5,760 bases of DNA from Pseudomonadota bacterium (GTDB lineage Bacteria; Pseudomonadota; Alphaproteobacteria; Rhodospirillales; Magnetospirillaceae), in the NCBI GenBank assembly GCA_023437865.1, contig JAEZFE010000548.1, forward strand, positions 1 through 5,760, read 5' to 3'. Positions within the stretch are counted from its first letter, which is position 1; each line of letters opens with the position of its first letter. Of this stretch, positions 1 through 5,760 are shown in pieces. The notes under the pieces were generated by a model, which ran no database searches, was not told the DNA's origin, and saw nothing but the letters and a program-made list of their open reading frames with translations. A program made the translations under genes and the position numbers.

Positions 1-264
1 CTCGTACAGCGCGTTGGCGCGGAACATGGGGAATACGAAGTCGCGGACGAATTCTTCACGCAGGTCGTCGATGAAGATGTTCTCGTCCTTGATGCCCATC
101 AGCTGGGCCTTCTTGCGGGCGGGCTCCAGTTCCTCGCCCTGGCCCAGATCGGCGGTGAAGGTCACCACTTCGCACTGATACTGATCCTGCAGCCAGCGCA
201 GGATGATGGAGGTATCGAGGCCGCCGGAATAGGCCAGCACAACCTTCTTGACTTCGCCCTTCAT
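1..264 (-). CDS. argG: Argininosuccinate synthase, N-terminal part (cut by window edge)
   Basis: ArgG is a cytoplasmic enzyme of arginine synthesis. It joins citrulline and aspartate, using ATP, to give argininosuccinate, AMP and pyrophosphate. Only the first 88 codons are in the window; the family is about 400 residues, so the rest lies beyond base 1. The reading frame begins [19 protein letters not shown]. The SGGLDTS loop at residues 13-19 is the family's ATP pyrophosphatase (PP-loop) motif. [11 protein letters not shown] at about 35-45 and the later [13 protein letters not shown] segment are also typical of ArgG. The ATG at 262-264 fits the family N-terminus. A modest ribosome site (AAGGGCG) lies about 8 bases upstream, and a plausible sigma-70 promoter is at 303-330. 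The gene is divergent from the coiled-coil gene at 430. The part seen shows no defect. Confidence 0.97.
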   Translation of the reverse strand, partial: MKGEVKKVVLAYSGGLDTSIILRWLQDQYQCEVVTFTADLGQGEELEPARKKAQLMGIKDENIFIDDLREEFVRDFVFPMFRANALYE

Positions 265-302
265 GGGAAACGCCCTTGGATTTGGGAAAACGTAAGGGCG
301 GA

Positions 303-330
303 AGTATAGGCTTTGGCGCGGCTGGGGCAA
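303..330 (-). promoter_or_regulatory. Candidate sigma-70 promoter for argG
   Basis: On the minus strand a TATACT -10 element (303-308, 5 of 6 bases matching TATAAT) is preceded by TTGCCC (325-330, TTG matching the -35 consensus) with a 16-base spacer. Transcription would start near 296, giving a leader of about 30 bases before the argG ATG. The assignment rests on motif match and position only. No ArgR-like operator is clear. Confidence 0.45.
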
Positions 331-375
331 GGGCCAGACGAGCGGGCCAGCCCTGCCGCGCGCGACGCTGGATAT

Positions 376-392
376 GCACAGGCGATTTGTGC
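376..392. promoter_or_regulatory. Small inverted repeat GCACA-N7-TGTGC between divergent genes
   Basis: GCACA (376-380) and TGTGC (388-392) are exact reverse complements separated by 7 bases. The repeat lies in the 165-base gap between argG and the coiled-coil gene, about 38 bases before the latter's ATG. It could be a regulator site for the plus-strand gene. A 5-base arm can occur by chance and I do not recognise it as the site of a known regulator. Confidence 0.2.
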
Positions 393-429
393 GAAACCTT
401 CGAACACCTACCAAGGTATATAGGCGAAG

Positions 430-1335
430 ATGGCTCCCCCCACCAGACTTCCCAAGGAATTGGATTTGCCGCAGGCGTTCGAGCTCACCCGCAAGCTGGT
501 CACCAGCACTCCCGAAGCGGACTTGCCGGCGGAGAGCTGCAGCCCAAGCGTACGCCGGCTGGCTCTGGTCGAGGATATCGCCGCCACCACCCCGGCCAAG
601 CCCGAACCCCTTCGCCCCCAGGGCGGCGCCCTGCGCTACTGGCTGTGGCGCCTGGCTGGCCGCCCGGCCCTGCAATCCGGCGAACTGGACGCCCTCCGCC
701 AGTACGACCATGACCGCCGCATCAAGCGTGAGCGCGACCGTGTGGCTGAACTGGCCCGGCTGACCGAGACCTTGCAACGCGCCCACGAAAACGAATCCGA
801 GCGGCTGCGGTCGGCCACCGCCCAGGCCGAGGCCGAGGCCTCGGCCCTACGGCAGCGTATGGCCGAGCTGCAGCGTATGAGCGAAGCCGAGATGGCCCGC
901 CTGCACGAAGGCCACGCCGCTGGCATGCTTCGTACGCGGGCGGAAGCGGCCCAGGAACGCGATGAGTTGATGGCGCCGTTGTACTGGGACCTGGACCAGG
1001 CGCGTGCCCGCATCGCCGAGTTGGAGCGGGAGCTCGCTACGGCGCGTGCCTTCCCCGGCAATACAGCCGCGCTGGCCGAAGCCCAGACCCGCGCCACCGC
1101 CGCCGAGGAGCGCGCGCGCTTGGCCGAGAACAAGGTCGAGATGCTGAAGGACGCGCTGGACATCGCCAAGTCCCGCTCTGGCGCGCCCGCCGCCGCCGAC
1201 ACCCGCTTCCGCGATGCCAAGCGCGCCTTTGCCCGCGCCTTCCATCCCGACCAGGGCGGCCGTGGCGATGACGAACGCCAGCGCATGTTCCTGTCGTTCT
1301 GGCCTGAATTGGAACGGATCGAGCGCGAGGGGTGA
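430..1335 (+). CDS. Coiled-coil protein with C-terminal J-domain-like HPD segment, function unknown
   Basis: I do not recognise a characterised family for this 301-residue protein. Residues 1-60 are proline-rich and probably loosely folded. Residues 66-80 form a basic/tryptophan patch ([11 protein letters not shown]). Residues about 95-205 and 212-246 are rich in Glu, Arg, Ala and Leu with heptad-like spacing, so a long coiled coil is likely, broken near 180-186 and at 208-211 (FPGN). Residues 259-299 resemble helix II, loop and helix III of a J domain: [15 protein letters not shown] carries His272-Pro273-Asp274, the tripeptide that activates DnaK ATPase in J proteins, followed by a helical [19 protein letters not shown] tail. 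A normal J-domain helix I is not evident. No signal peptide or membrane span is seen. The ATG at 430 has a weak AGGCGAAG ribosome site immediately upstream. The gene stands alone, divergent from argG and convergent with rlmN. A role as a DnaK co-chaperone or scaffold is inference. Confidence 0.85.
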   Translation: MAPPTRLPKELDLPQAFELTRKLVTSTPEADLPAESCSPSVRRLALVEDIAATTPAKPEPLRPQGGALRYWLWRLAGRPALQSGELDALRQYDHDRRIKRERDRVAELARLTETLQRAHENESERLRSATAQAEAEASALRQRMAELQRMSEAEMARLHEGHAAGMLRTRAEAAQERDELMAPLYWDLDQARARIAELERELATARAFPGNTAALAEAQTRATAAEERARLAENKVEMLKDALDIAKSRSGAPAAADTRFRDAKRAFARAFHPDQGGRGDDERQRMFLSFWPELERIEREG

Positions 1336-1414
1336 TCGCCCCCATCATTGGCGCGTTTCTTGCCGAACTCACTACCCAGATGAAGGCCGTCGCGTGAAAT
1401 CGGCCCGCCTGAGG

Positions 1415-1447
1415 AAAAAGGGCCGTCCCGTGGGGACGGCCTTTTTT
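1415..1447. terminator. Bidirectional intrinsic terminator between the coiled-coil gene and rlmN
   Basis: GGCCGTCCC (1421-1429) and GGGACGGCC (1433-1441) are perfect reverse complements around a 3-base loop. The stem is flanked by AAAAA (1415-1419) on the left and TTTTTT (1442-1447) on the right, so it gives a GC hairpin followed by a U-run on either strand. It sits between two convergent genes and can end both transcripts. On the minus side the rlmN stop codon (1446-1448) lies in the A/T flank. Confidence 0.92.
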
Positions 1448-2585
1448 ATGCCGTGGCGGCGTGATGCTCGTCGGGGATGCCGGCAGCCAGACGGTCGGCC
1501 AGGCGCGAGCATTTCTGGCGCTGGCTTTCCGAACGCAACTGGCCGCAGGCGGCCAGGATGTCGGCGCCACGCGATTTACGGATCGGCGCAGAGTAGCCGT
1601 TGTCCTGCAGAATGTCCGAGAACGCCTTGATGTGCTTCATGTCGGAGCACTCGAACTCGGAGCCCGGCCACGGGTTGAACGGGATCAGGTTGAACTTGGC
1701 CGGCAGGCCCTTGACCAGACGCAGCAATTGGCGGGCGTCGGCGGCGGAATCGTTGACGCCCTTCAGCATAATGTATTCGAAGGTGATGCGCCGGGCGTTG
1801 GACGCGCCAGGGTATTCGGCGCAGGCCTTCATCAGCTCGGCCAGCGGGTATTTCTTATTGATGGGCATGATGCGGTCGCGCACCTCGTCGGTGACCGCAT
1901 GCAGGCTGATCGCAAGGTTGACGCCCAGTTCCTCGCCGCAGCGCTTCATTTGCGGCACCACGCCCGAGGTGGACAGGGTGATGCGCCGCTTGGACAGCGC
2001 GATGCCCTCGCCGTCCATGATGATCTTCAGCGCCGTGGCGACGTTGTCGAAATTATAAAGCGGCTCGCCCATGCCCATCATGACGATATTGCTGAGCTTG
2101 CGCGCCTGATCGTCGGGAGTCGGCCACTCGCCATAGGCGTCGCGCGCCACCAAGAACTGGCCGACGATCTCGGCCGAGCTCAGGTTGCGCACCAGCAGCT
2201 GGGTGCCGGTATGGCAGAACTTGCAGGTCAGGGTGCAACCGACCTGGCTGCTGATGCAGACCGCGCCGCGCACCTCGTCCTCATCGGGAATGTAGACGGT
2301 CTCGGCCTCGTTGCCGTCGCTGAACTTGATCAGCCATTTCCGCGTGGTGTCCACCGACACCAGGTCGCGTTCGACCTGCGGGCGCTCGACCACGTAATGC
2401 TCGGCCAGACGGGCCTGCATCACCTTGGAAATGGAGCTCATCTTGGCGAAGTCGGTCTCGCCGCGATTGTAAAGCCAGTGCCAGAGCTGCTTGGCGCGGA
2501 ACGGCTTCTCGCCGATGGTCGCCATTTCGGCGGCCAGTTCGTCGCGCGACAGGCCGATGAGGTTCTTTTTGGTGCCGGTGTCCAT
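1446..2585 (-). CDS. rlmN: RlmN, dual-specificity 23S rRNA/tRNA adenine-C2 methyltransferase
   Basis: RlmN is a cytoplasmic radical-SAM enzyme that methylates C2 of A2503 in 23S rRNA and of A37 in some tRNAs, helping decoding and peptidyl-transferase accuracy. The 379-residue product matches the usual length. The N-terminal RNA-binding part includes [11 protein letters not shown] (29-39). The [4Fe-4S]-binding CxxxCxxC is Cys117, Cys121 and Cys124 in [14 protein letters not shown] (171-175) is the SAM-contacting motif. Cys347 in [10 protein letters not shown] fits the catalytic cysteine that carries the methyl group (Cys355 in E. coli). All key residues are present, so the enzyme should be active. 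The ATG at 2583-2585 matches the family start, although no strong ribosome site precedes it. The gene is divergent from the beta-CA-like gene across 139 bases, where I find no convincing promoter for either. Its TAA overlaps the shared terminator. Confidence 0.97.
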   Translation of the reverse strand: MDTGTKKNLIGLSRDELAAEMATIGEKPFRAKQLWHWLYNRGETDFAKMSSISKVMQARLAEHYVVERPQVERDLVSVDTTRKWLIKFSDGNEAETVYIPDEDEVRGAVCISSQVGCTLTCKFCHTGTQLLVRNLSSAEIVGQFLVARDAYGEWPTPDDQARKLSNIVMMGMGEPLYNFDNVATALKIIMDGEGIALSKRRITLSTSGVVPQMKRCGEELGVNLAISLHAVTDEVRDRIMPINKKYPLAELMKACAEYPGASNARRITFEYIMLKGVNDSAADARQLLRLVKGLPAKFNLIPFNPWPGSEFECSDMKHIKAFSDILQDNGYSAPIRKSRGADILAACGQLRSESQRQKCSRLADRLAAGIPDEHHAATA

Positions 2586-2724
2586 AAGCGGAAGAGATAG
2601 GGAGATGCGCGGCGAAACGCAATAATTCTCGGCATCCGGCCCTGCCTCCGACTTTCGTCGAAAAGACCGGCGTACCCCATTAGCGATAGGATCGCCCTAC
2701 AGCTATCTCGAAGGGGGAACCCAA

Positions 2725-3255
2725 ATGCCTGAACACGACAATTCCTGCTGCCGCGCCCACAGCCTGTCGCGCCGCGGCCTGCTCAAGATGGCCCTGATCG
2801 GTGGCGCTGCTGCCGCCCTGCCCTTTGGCCAGGCCCAGGCCGGCGGCACCGCCGAGGCGCTGCTGCTGTCGTGCATGGATTACCGGCTGGTGGACGACAT
2901 CGTGCGCTACATGGATGGGCGCGGCCTGACCAACAATTACGACCACGTGGTGCTGGCCGGTGCCTCTCTGGGCGCGGTCTCGGAGAAGCTGAACTGGGGC
3001 AAGACCTTCTGGGACCATTTGGAGGTCGCCATCAAGCTGCACCACATCAAGAAGGTCATCGTGCTCGATCATAAGGATTGCGGCGCCTACCGGGTGGTGT
3101 TCGAGCGCGATTTCAAGGGCGCCGACGAGGATGCCATCCACGCCGAGCAGTTGGGCACGCTGAAGGCGGCCATCCAGGCCAAGCACCCCCAGCTCGCCGT
3201 GGAGCTGCTGGTCATGGACCTGGACGGCAAGGTCTCGCCGGTGGCGGCAGCCTAA
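2725..3255 (+). CDS. Tat-exported small beta-carbonic-anhydrase-like protein
   Basis: The product has 176 residues. The N-terminus carries a twin-arginine signal: SRRGLLK at 15-21 (Arg16, Arg17), a hydrophobic stretch (MALIGGAAAALPF) and a likely AQA cleavage site at 37-39, so a folded protein is probably sent to the periplasm. The mature part has the zinc-site pattern of beta-carbonic anhydrases: CMDYR (Cys50, Asp52, Arg54) and HKDC (His116, Cys119), with an LAGASLG segment between. Beta-CAs interconvert CO2 and bicarbonate, but the mature chain of about 137 residues is much shorter than the usual 200 or so, so activity is not assured; family membership is firmer than function. Tat export would suit a protein that binds its metal in the cytoplasm. 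A strong ribosome site (AAGGGGGA, 2711-2718) supports the ATG at 2725. The gene is divergent from rlmN and ends 4 bases from the convergent ialB stop. Confidence 0.88.
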   Translation: MPEHDNSCCRAHSLSRRGLLKMALIGGAAAALPFGQAQAGGTAEALLLSCMDYRLVDDIVRYMDGRGLTNNYDHVVLAGASLGAVSEKLNWGKTFWDHLEVAIKLHHIKKVIVLDHKDCGAYRVVFERDFKGADEDAIHAEQLGTLKAAIQAKHPQLAVELLVMDLDGKVSPVAAA

Positions 3256-3259
3256 GGAG

Positions 3260-3769
3260 CTAGCGCTTCACCCCGCATGCCTTGTCGATGGCGGCCAGGG
3301 CATCGGAGAAGCCCTTGAGCGGGATGGTGTCGGTGATGGCTGCGCCCTTGGCGGGCGTGGCCTTCACCACCACCTCCTTGCCCTTGGCCATGGCGGCGAT
3401 GATCGCCTTGTCGGCGGTGGAATCCTTGGCCCAGGCGGAACCGCCCTTGGTGAAGAAGGCGTGCTTCATGCCGCCGATCTGAATCTCGGCGTCCGAATCC
3501 TTCTTGAAGCCGTAAGGGGCGATCAGGCTGACCTCACCCGGGCTCTTGGGCCGGTGGGTGATGGCGATGGCGGTGGCGCTGCGCTCCTTTTCCTTCGGCG
3601 CGTTGGCGCGGGCGGCGGCATAGCACACCTTGCCCGAGGCCTCGGTATAGACGTAAGCCTCCCAATTGCCGGCGGAAACCAGACGCTTGGCTTCGTCCGC
3701 CATGGCGGGGCCGCTGACGGCGGCACAAGCGGCAAGCAGGGCGGCGACGGCGATGCGCAGCTTATCCAT
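3260..3769 (-). CDS. Invasion-associated locus B (IalB) family exported protein
   Basis: The 169-residue product starts with a secretion signal: a basic MDKLR, a hydrophobic core at about 6-17, and a likely signal-peptidase-I site after PAMA (21-24). The mature part has features of the IalB family: W36 in NWEAYVYTE, KVCYAA (47-52), AITHRP (69-74), a VSLIAPYGFKKDS segment (80-92), AWAKD (112-116) and a C-terminal LKGFSDALAAIDKAC. Cys49 and Cys165 could form a disulfide in the periplasm. IalB was named for erythrocyte invasion in Bartonella, but homologues are widespread in non-pathogenic alphaproteobacteria and their molecular role is unclear. An LAAC at 12-15 also fits a lipobox, so a lipoprotein is possible. 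The start is supported by AGGGAAG (3776-3782) and by an upstream promoter at 3817-3846. Confidence 0.9.
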   Translation of the reverse strand: MDKLRIAVAALLAACAAVSGPAMADEAKRLVSAGNWEAYVYTEASGKVCYAAARANAPKEKERSATAIAITHRPKSPGEVSLIAPYGFKKDSDAEIQIGGMKHAFFTKGGSAWAKDSTADKAIIAAMAKGKEVVVKATPAKGAAITDTIPLKGFSDALAAIDKACGVKR

Positions 3770-3816
3770 AATCGACTTCCCTAGAGCGTTTCGGCAACTC
3801 GGGCCGGCTGGCAGGG

Positions 3817-3846
3817 GTTAAACCGCTTGCGAGGTTGCACTGTCAA
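3817..3846 (-). promoter_or_regulatory. Candidate sigma-70 promoter for the IalB-family gene
   Basis: On the minus strand a perfect TTGACA -35 hexamer (3841-3846) is followed after 18 bases by TTTAAC (3817-3822, 4 of 6 matching TATAAT). The start point would be near 3810, with a leader of about 40 bases carrying the AGGGAAG ribosome site. The -35 element lies only 18 bases from the divergent asparaginase ATG. Confidence 0.5.
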
Positions 3847-3863
3847 CAGGTTCGAGACCCCCG

Positions 3864-4853
3864 ATGACCAGGCATGCGAATCCCGTGGTGGTGGAAGTCC
3901 TGCGCGGTGAACTGGTGGAAAGCGTCCACCGCGCCGCCGTGGCGGTAGCCGATAGCGGCGGCGGGCGGGTCGCGGTATGGGGCGACGTGGACCGCCCGGC
4001 CTTTCCGCGATCGTCGCTGAAGCCCATTCAGGCCCTGCCGCTGGTGGAGACCGGTGCCGCCGAGCATTTCGGCGTGACCGAAGAGGAATTGGCGCTGGCC
4101 TGCGCCTCGCATGGCGGCGAGCCGCGCCATACCGAGCCGGTGGCGGCCTGGCTGGCCCGGCTGGGCCTGTCGGAAACCGATCTGGAATGCGGGGCCCACG
4201 CCCCCACCCATATGGCCACGGCCTGCCGGATCGAAACCCCCAGCGCACTGCACAACAATTGTTCGGGCAAGCATGCCGGCTTCCTGACCGTGGCACGGCA
4301 TCTGAACGTGCCGACCCGCGGCTATATCACGCCGGACCACCCGGTGCAGCGCTTGGTCCGCGAAGCCATCGAGCAACTGACGGGCGGCATCGAATTGCCG
4401 TGGGGCGTGGATGGCTGCGGCATTCCCGCCTTCGCCCCGCCGCTGGCCGCCACTGCCGCTGCCATGGCGCTTCTGGCCGACCCGGCCATTCTTGATCCCT
4501 GCCGGCGCAAGGCGGCCCATGCCGTGGTCGATGCCATGCGGCGCCACCCCCTGCTGGTGGCCGGCGAAGGCCGTCAGGACAGCGCGGTCATGACAGCCCT
4601 GCCCGCGATCGCGGTCAAGGGCGGCGCCGAAGGCTTCACCATCGCCATTCTGCCCGAACGCGGCCTGGGCATCGCCGTCAAAGCCGATGACGGCGCCCGG
4701 CGGTGCGCTGAAACCGTGCTGCTGGCCGTGCTCGACCGCCTGGGCGAGATCGACGATACCGCCCGCGAGCACCTGGCCGAGTGGCTTGAACCGCCGATCC
4801 GCAACATGGCCGGCCGGATCGTGGGCAAGGTGCGCGCGGTGCTGCCGGCGTAA
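3864..4853 (+). CDS. L-asparaginase, Rhizobium etli type (asparaginase II family, PF06089)
   Basis: The enzyme hydrolyses L-asparagine to aspartate and ammonia. This family is unrelated to the E. coli AnsA/AnsB type and to the plant Ntn type; it has a serine-beta-lactamase-like fold and a zinc site in the studied R. etli enzyme. The 329-residue product is full length. Residues matching the R. etli active centre are visible: Ser50 and Lys53 in RSSLKPIQALP (Ser48/Lys51 there), Ser82 in ACASHGGE (Ser80), and Lys252 in VKGGAEG (Lys263). The metal ligands fit Cys133 and Lys136 in NNCSGKHAG and Cys185 in DGCGIP. No signal peptide is seen, so it should be cytoplasmic. The ATG at 3864 matches the family N-terminus (NPVVVEVLRGELVESVHRA) but has only a weak ribosome site. 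The gene is divergent from ialB and ends 4 bases before the convergent Nudix stop. Confidence 0.93.
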   Translation: MTRHANPVVVEVLRGELVESVHRAAVAVADSGGGRVAVWGDVDRPAFPRSSLKPIQALPLVETGAAEHFGVTEEELALACASHGGEPRHTEPVAAWLARLGLSETDLECGAHAPTHMATACRIETPSALHNNCSGKHAGFLTVARHLNVPTRGYITPDHPVQRLVREAIEQLTGGIELPWGVDGCGIPAFAPPLAATAAAMALLADPAILDPCRRKAAHAVVDAMRRHPLLVAGEGRQDSAVMTALPAIAVKGGAEGFTIAILPERGLGIAVKADDGARRCAETVLLAVLDRLGEIDDTAREHLAEWLEPPIRNMAGRIVGKVRAVLPA

Positions 4854-4857
4854 GGTC

Positions 4858-5373
4858 CTAGGCCTTCGGCCGTCCCCTGGGTGGGAACCCCGTGCGCCCC
4901 CGCATTTCGCGCTCGTATTCCAGCGACCAGCGGACGTTGGGATAGGCCAGATCGTCCCACGGGATCTCCTCCCAGGCAAACAGGCCAACCTCGAGGCTTT
5001 CCGGGCCGACCCCGAATTCGGGCGAGGTCATGCGCGCCCGGTAGATCATGTGGACCTGGCTGATTTCGGGAATGGAGTAGATCGCCAGCAGCGCATCGAT
5101 CTCCGCATGGGCGCGGGCTTCCTCCCACACTTCGCGGAGCGCGCCTTGCTCGGTGGTCTCGTGTAGCTCCATGTAGCCCACCGGCATGGTCCAGTAGCCG
5201 ACGCGCGGCTCGATGCCGCGCTTGCACAGCAGGTACTTGTCACCCCAGGTGCAGATGGCGCCGACGATAACCTTGGGATTGTCGTACAACACGAATCCGC
5301 AATCGCCGCAGACAAGCCGCTCGCGGTCGTCTCCTTCGGGCGTCATGCGGATGGTCGGGCCGGAGGTCGTCAT
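4858..5373 (-). CDS. Nudix hydrolase with partial N-terminal zinc-ribbon motif
   Basis: Nudix enzymes cleave nucleoside diphosphates linked to another group; the substrate here cannot be read from sequence, though ADP-ribose or NADH-type dinucleotides are possible. The 171-residue product has the Nudix box at 66-88: Gly66, Glu72, then REVWEE with Arg80, Glu81, Glu84 and Glu85. The usual Gly near its end is Arg87. An N-terminal RLVCGDCGF (19-27), followed by YDNPK, matches the second half of the zinc ribbon seen in NADH-pyrophosphatase-like Nudix proteins; the first CxxC is missing. My recollection is that related alphaproteobacterial proteins share both features. The catalytic Glu residues are intact, so activity is likely. 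The ATG at 5371-5373 has no strong ribosome site. It follows the 82-residue gene by 48 bases on the same strand with no terminator between, so the two may be co-transcribed. Confidence 0.9.
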   Translation of the reverse strand: MTTSGPTIRMTPEGDDRERLVCGDCGFVLYDNPKVIVGAICTWGDKYLLCKRGIEPRVGYWTMPVGYMELHETTEQGALREVWEEARAHAEIDALLAIYSIPEISQVHMIYRARMTSPEFGVGPESLEVGLFAWEEIPWDDLAYPNVRWSLEYEREMRGRTGFPPRGRPKA

Positions 5374-5421
5374 GGGGCGAGTGTGACCAAGCCCGCGGCC
5401 CGGGGCAAGATGGAAAGGGAA

Positions 5422-5670
5422 CTAGACGAGGATGTCCAGATAGGTGCCCCGCTGGGCCCGCCGGTCGAGGTTTTCGACCGGATAATCGGCGGGAAGCATG
5501 CGGCTGCCGCGCGGACCGAAGCGGCCACCGTTGTCCACACCTGCCTTGAGGCCGGAATCGAAGCCCGGGGCGGAAGCGGCGGCGTCGGAAATGGTGGCTG
5601 GGCGGACACGCTCGACGATGGGCGAACCGATGCGCGACGACCCGGAAATCCGGTTAGATTCATCCGCCAT
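5422..5670 (-). CDS. Small protein of unknown function (82 residues)
   Basis: I do not recognise this family. The product begins MADESNRISGSSRIGSPIVERV, is rich in Gly, Ser, Arg and Asp, and has no signal peptide, membrane span or cysteine. The first half looks disordered. The C-terminal third (LPADYPVENLDRRAQRGTYLDILV) looks the most structured, and a chain ending YLDILV may be a peptide-like docking tail; that is a guess. Codons mostly end in G or C, as in neighbouring genes, and this frame looks far more protein-like than the overlapping ones, which supports a real gene. The ATG at 5668-5670 has only a weak GGGA upstream. It lies 48 bases before the Nudix gene on the same strand and may share its transcript. 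The remaining 90 bases to the window edge hold no feature I can support. Confidence 0.65.
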   Translation of the reverse strand: MADESNRISGSSRIGSPIVERVRPATISDAAASAPGFDSGLKAGVDNGGRFGPRGSRMLPADYPVENLDRRAQRGTYLDILV

Positions 5671-5760
5671 AATGCAAATCCCGAACCCAAGACTATCCCC
5701 AAGAACGCACAGACTACCACGAAGGCCCGGCCCCGGCCAAGTCCAGCCAAGCCCCTACCC

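Noticed and set aside
636..1286. A 216-codon minus-strand frame opposite the coiled-coil gene.
   Set aside because: It is Ser/Arg/Ala-rich, as expected from reading the complement of Ala/Glu/Arg codons. The plus frame has helix-forming sequence and an HPD motif.
1461..2600. A 379-codon open frame on the plus strand, opposite rlmN and of the same length.
   Set aside because: It is the mirror of a high-GC coding gene. Its translation has no recognisable motif, while the minus strand is clearly RlmN with all catalytic residues.
2653..2663. TTTCG-T-CGAAA symmetry in the rlmN/beta-CA divergent gap.
   Set aside because: The arms are short, there are no promoter elements at sensible spacing around it, and it does not match a regulator site I know.
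4861..4871. GGCC-TTC-GGCC hairpin next to the asparaginase/Nudix stop codons.
   Set aside because: It has only four base pairs with a three-base loop and no U-run on either side, and it lies inside the Nudix coding end.
3843..4988. A 381-codon minus-strand open frame opposite the asparaginase gene.
   Set aside because: It is composed of Gly/Ala/His/Arg-rich sequence typical of an antisense shadow, with no family resemblance. The plus strand encodes a full asparaginase.
5676..5692. A sigma-54-like GG-N10-GC pattern just upstream of the 82-residue gene.
   Set aside because: Several consensus positions are wrong, and the implied transcription start would fall inside the gene just after its ATG.
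5370..5750. A 126-codon minus-strand frame with a hydrophobic N-terminal stretch whose TGA overlaps the Nudix ATG (ATGA).
   Set aside because: After about 30 residues it becomes Ser/Pro/Ala/Arg-rich low-complexity sequence, and it overlaps the better-supported 82-residue gene in another frame. The overlap with the Nudix start is probably chance.

Overview
This is a 5.76 kb piece of a high-GC chromosome. The proteins look alphaproteobacterial, most like Rhodospirillales of the Magnetospirillum type. That placement is inferred from the RlmN, IalB, Nudix and asparaginase sequences and from codons that end mostly in G or C; no search was run. It reads as housekeeping and metabolic chromosome. I see no rRNA, tRNA, CRISPR, insertion sequence, phage gene or toxin-antitoxin pair.

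Layout. Positions 1-264 (minus) hold the N-terminal part of argG, argininosuccinate synthase, with a plausible promoter just upstream. Positions 430-1335 (plus) encode a coiled-coil protein ending in a degenerate J-domain-like HPD segment. It converges on rlmN (1446-2585, minus), the 23S rRNA/tRNA adenine-C2 methyltransferase, and the two share a bidirectional intrinsic terminator at about 1415-1447. Divergent from rlmN is a small beta-carbonic-anhydrase-like protein with a twin-arginine signal (2725-3255, plus). It meets an exported IalB-family protein (3260-3769, minus) tail to tail with only 4 bases between stop codons. Divergent from ialB is a Rhizobium-etli-type L-asparaginase (3864-4853, plus), which again meets its neighbour, a Nudix hydrolase (4858-5373, minus), with a 4-base gap. 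Upstream of the Nudix gene on the same strand is an 82-residue protein of unknown function (5422-5670).

How the genes relate. There is no obvious single pathway. The minus-strand genes ialB, rlmN and argG may be an old alphaproteobacterial neighbourhood, with plus-strand genes (the beta-CA-like gene and the coiled-coil gene) placed between them. ArgG and asparaginase both touch aspartate metabolism: ArgG consumes aspartate and asparaginase makes it. Nothing in the sequence shows that they are co-regulated. The beta-CA-like and IalB products are both predicted to leave the cytoplasm, by Tat and by a Sec-type signal respectively.

I did not find a convincing undescribed multi-gene system. The parts most worth a second look are the coiled-coil/HPD protein, the Tat-exported small beta-CA-like protein, and the compact convergent gene ends.
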